A stretch of DNA of 6,100 nucleotides, taken from contig JAJNBR010000229.1 in the NCBI GenBank assembly GCA_021156265.1, positions 1-6,100 of the forward strand. The letters run 5' to 3'. Of this stretch, positions 4,894-6,100 are shown piece after piece. The notes under the pieces were generated by a model, which saw nothing but the letters and a program-made list of their open reading frames with translations, did no database searches and had not been told where the DNA came from. The stretch comes from Flavipsychrobacter sp. Its GTDB lineage: Bacteria > Bacteroidota > Bacteroidia > Chitinophagales > Chitinophagaceae. The translations under genes were made by a program, and so were the position numbers. Positions within the stretch are counted from its first letter, which is position 1. The number at the start of each line of letters is the position of its first letter.

Positions 4894-6100
4894 TTATGAT
4901 GCTGATGCTACTTCTTCTGCAAGGTCTTTCTCTACACGCAGGTTGTCGATGATGAACACCTGGCGCTGCGGCGTGTTCTTGCCCATGTAGTATTCCAGTA
5001 GCTTTTGAATCTGTGCATCGTGGCTAAGTAATACAGGCTCTTTGCGCATGTCCACGCCAATGAACTGTGCAAACTCTTCAGGCGATATCTCACCCAGACC
5101 TTTGAATCGGGTGATCTCCGGTTTGGTGCCCAGTTCAGCAATGGCGCGCCTGCGTTCTTCATCGCTGTAGCAGTAGATGGTCTTCTGCTTGTTGCGCACG
5201 CGGAACAACGGAGTATCTAATACAAACACGTGGCCATTACGCACCAGGTCGGGGAAGAACTGGAGGAAGAAGGTCATGATGAGCAGGCGGATGTGCATAC
5301 CGTCCACGTCGGCATCGGTGGCTATAATGATGTTGTTATAGCGCAGGCCTTCCATGCCTTCTTCTATATTCAGTGCGTGCTGCAGCAGGTTGAACTCTTC
5401 GTTCTCGTACACTACTTTTTTGGTAAGGCCGTAACAGTTGAGTGGCTTACCACGCAGGCTGAATACCGCCTGTGTTTCCACGTGGCGGCTCTTGGTGATC
5501 GAACCACTGGCCGAGTCACCCTCGGTAATGAAGACGGTGCTTTCCAGTTGCTTCTGCGTGAACTCTTCTTTGTTCTTGCTCGGCGGATCGTCGTTCAGGT
5601 GAACGCGGCAATCGCGCAGTTTCTTATTATGGAGGTTAGCTTTCTTAGCACGTTCGTTAGCGAGCTTTCGGATACCTGACAGTTCCTTGCGCTCACGCTC
5701 GCTTTGTTCAATGCGTCTCTTCAGGGCATCTGCTACGGTTGGGTTCTTATGCAGGTAGTTGTCCAGCTCCTTGGCCAGGAACTCCAGCATGAACGACTTC
5801 ATAGAAGGGCCGCCTTCAGACATGTATTGCGAGCCCAGCTTGGTCTTTGTCTGCGATTCGAACACGGGCTCCTGTACCCGTACAGATATGGCCGCACAAA
5901 TGCTCTGGCGTACATCCGATGCTTCGTAATCTTTCTTAAAGAAATCGCGGATCACTTTTACATAAGCCTCGCGGAAAGCAGCCTGATGCGTACCCCCTTG
6001 CGTAGTATGCTGCCCGTTCACGAACGAGTAGATGTCCTCGCCGTAATCGCCCGTATGTGTTACCGCCAACTCTACGTCCTCAGCTTTCAGGTGAATGATA
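4894..6100 (-). CDS. parE: DNA topoisomerase IV subunit B, C-terminal two thirds (5' end beyond right edge)
   Basis: The frame is open to the right edge: ten codons reading IIHLKAEDVE precede the TTG at 6069, which is an internal Leu codon and not a start. The visible 401 residues (full-length homologues are about 620-650) begin in the transducer domain. Seen, numbered from the first visible codon: SFVNGQHTTQGGTH (25-38), the QTK loop (83-85) whose Lys contacts the ATP gamma-phosphate, the TOPRIM glutamate in EGDSASGS (193-200), the metal-binding DADVD (262-266), and PEITRFKGLGEIS (327-339). Known: with ParC it forms an ATP-driven type IIA topoisomerase that decatenates daughter chromosomes in the cytoplasm. 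EGDSASGS in place of the gyrase-type EGDSAGG, with the VRNKQKTIYCYS region, favours ParE over GyrB. It ends in a strong terminator, so parC is not immediately downstream. GyrB remains a minor alternative. Confidence 0.93.
   Translation of the reverse strand, partial: IIHLKAEDVELAVTHTGDYGEDIYSFVNGQHTTQGGTHQAAFREAYVKVIRDFFKKDYEASDVRQSICAAISVRVQEPVFESQTKTKLGSQYMSEGGPSMKSFMLEFLAKELDNYLHKNPTVADALKRRIEQSERERKELSGIRKLANERAKKANLHNKKLRDCRVHLNDDPPSKNKEEFTQKQLESTVFITEGDSASGSITKSRHVETQAVFSLRGKPLNCYGLTKKVVYENEEFNLLQHALNIEEGMEGLRYNNIIIATDADVDGMHIRLLIMTFFLQFFPDLVRNGHVFVLDTPLFRVRNKQKTIYCYSDEERRRAIAELGTKPEITRFKGLGEISPEEFAQFIGVDMRKEPVLLSHDAQIQKLLEYYMGKNTPQRQVFIIDNLRVEKDLAEEVASAS

Noticed and set aside
6067..6069. 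TTG as the start of the topoisomerase gene
   Set aside because: The frame stays open upstream to the window edge and the upstream residues (HLKAEDVE) continue the conserved ParE sequence, so the TTG is an internal Leu codon.
1..6100. A defence island, biosynthetic cluster, mobile element or CRISPR array
   Set aside because: No nuclease, helicase, transposase, integrase, precursor peptide or spaced direct repeats were seen. The radical SAM gene alone does not make a biosynthetic cluster.

Overview
The window looks like a chromosomal segment of a Bacteroidota bacterium, most plausibly of the Chitinophagaceae or a close relative. Four things support this: a topoisomerase IV ParE with the Bacteroidota-style EGDSASGS motif, a TonB-like protein with the phylum's typical LGMEVNLG plus Gly-rich GGTGRGGN linker, a DUF1835/DUF3658 protein, and two upstream sequences matching the Bacteroidota -7 box TAnnTTTG. 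Base composition is balanced. I see no insertion sequence, integrase, tRNA, rRNA or CRISPR array. The placement below phylum level is an inference from memory of the families.

Layout. From 3668 leftwards to the window edge runs a minus-strand series of five genes: a DUF1835/DUF3658 protein (3668-2823), a small cupin whose start overlaps its stop by 4 nt (2826-2461), a four-helix membrane protein with a PH-like tail (2415-1804), a radical SAM protein (1772-519), and a TonB-like energy transducer that runs off the left edge (481-1). Gaps are 45, 31 and 37 nt after the first pair. The 45-nt gap holds a hairpin and a candidate promoter, so the run may be two transcription units.

From 3669 to 3881 lies a divergent intergenic region. 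To its right are three plus-strand genes: two small uncharacterised proteins (3882-4097 and 4149-4364) and a VOC/glyoxalase-fold protein (4451-4843). The VOC gene converges on parE (minus strand, stop at 4894, 5' end beyond the right edge). A perfect 11-bp stem hairpin at 4863-4887 separates them and probably terminates both.

Function. ParE is housekeeping chromosome segregation, and the TonB-like protein powers outer-membrane uptake. The genes between them are poorly characterised and nothing in the sequence ties them into one pathway. I do not see a convincing new defence or mobile system. The best leads are the radical SAM protein with its long N-terminal part and extra cysteines, the coupled DUF1835-cupin pair, and the promoter boxes set almost against start codons.
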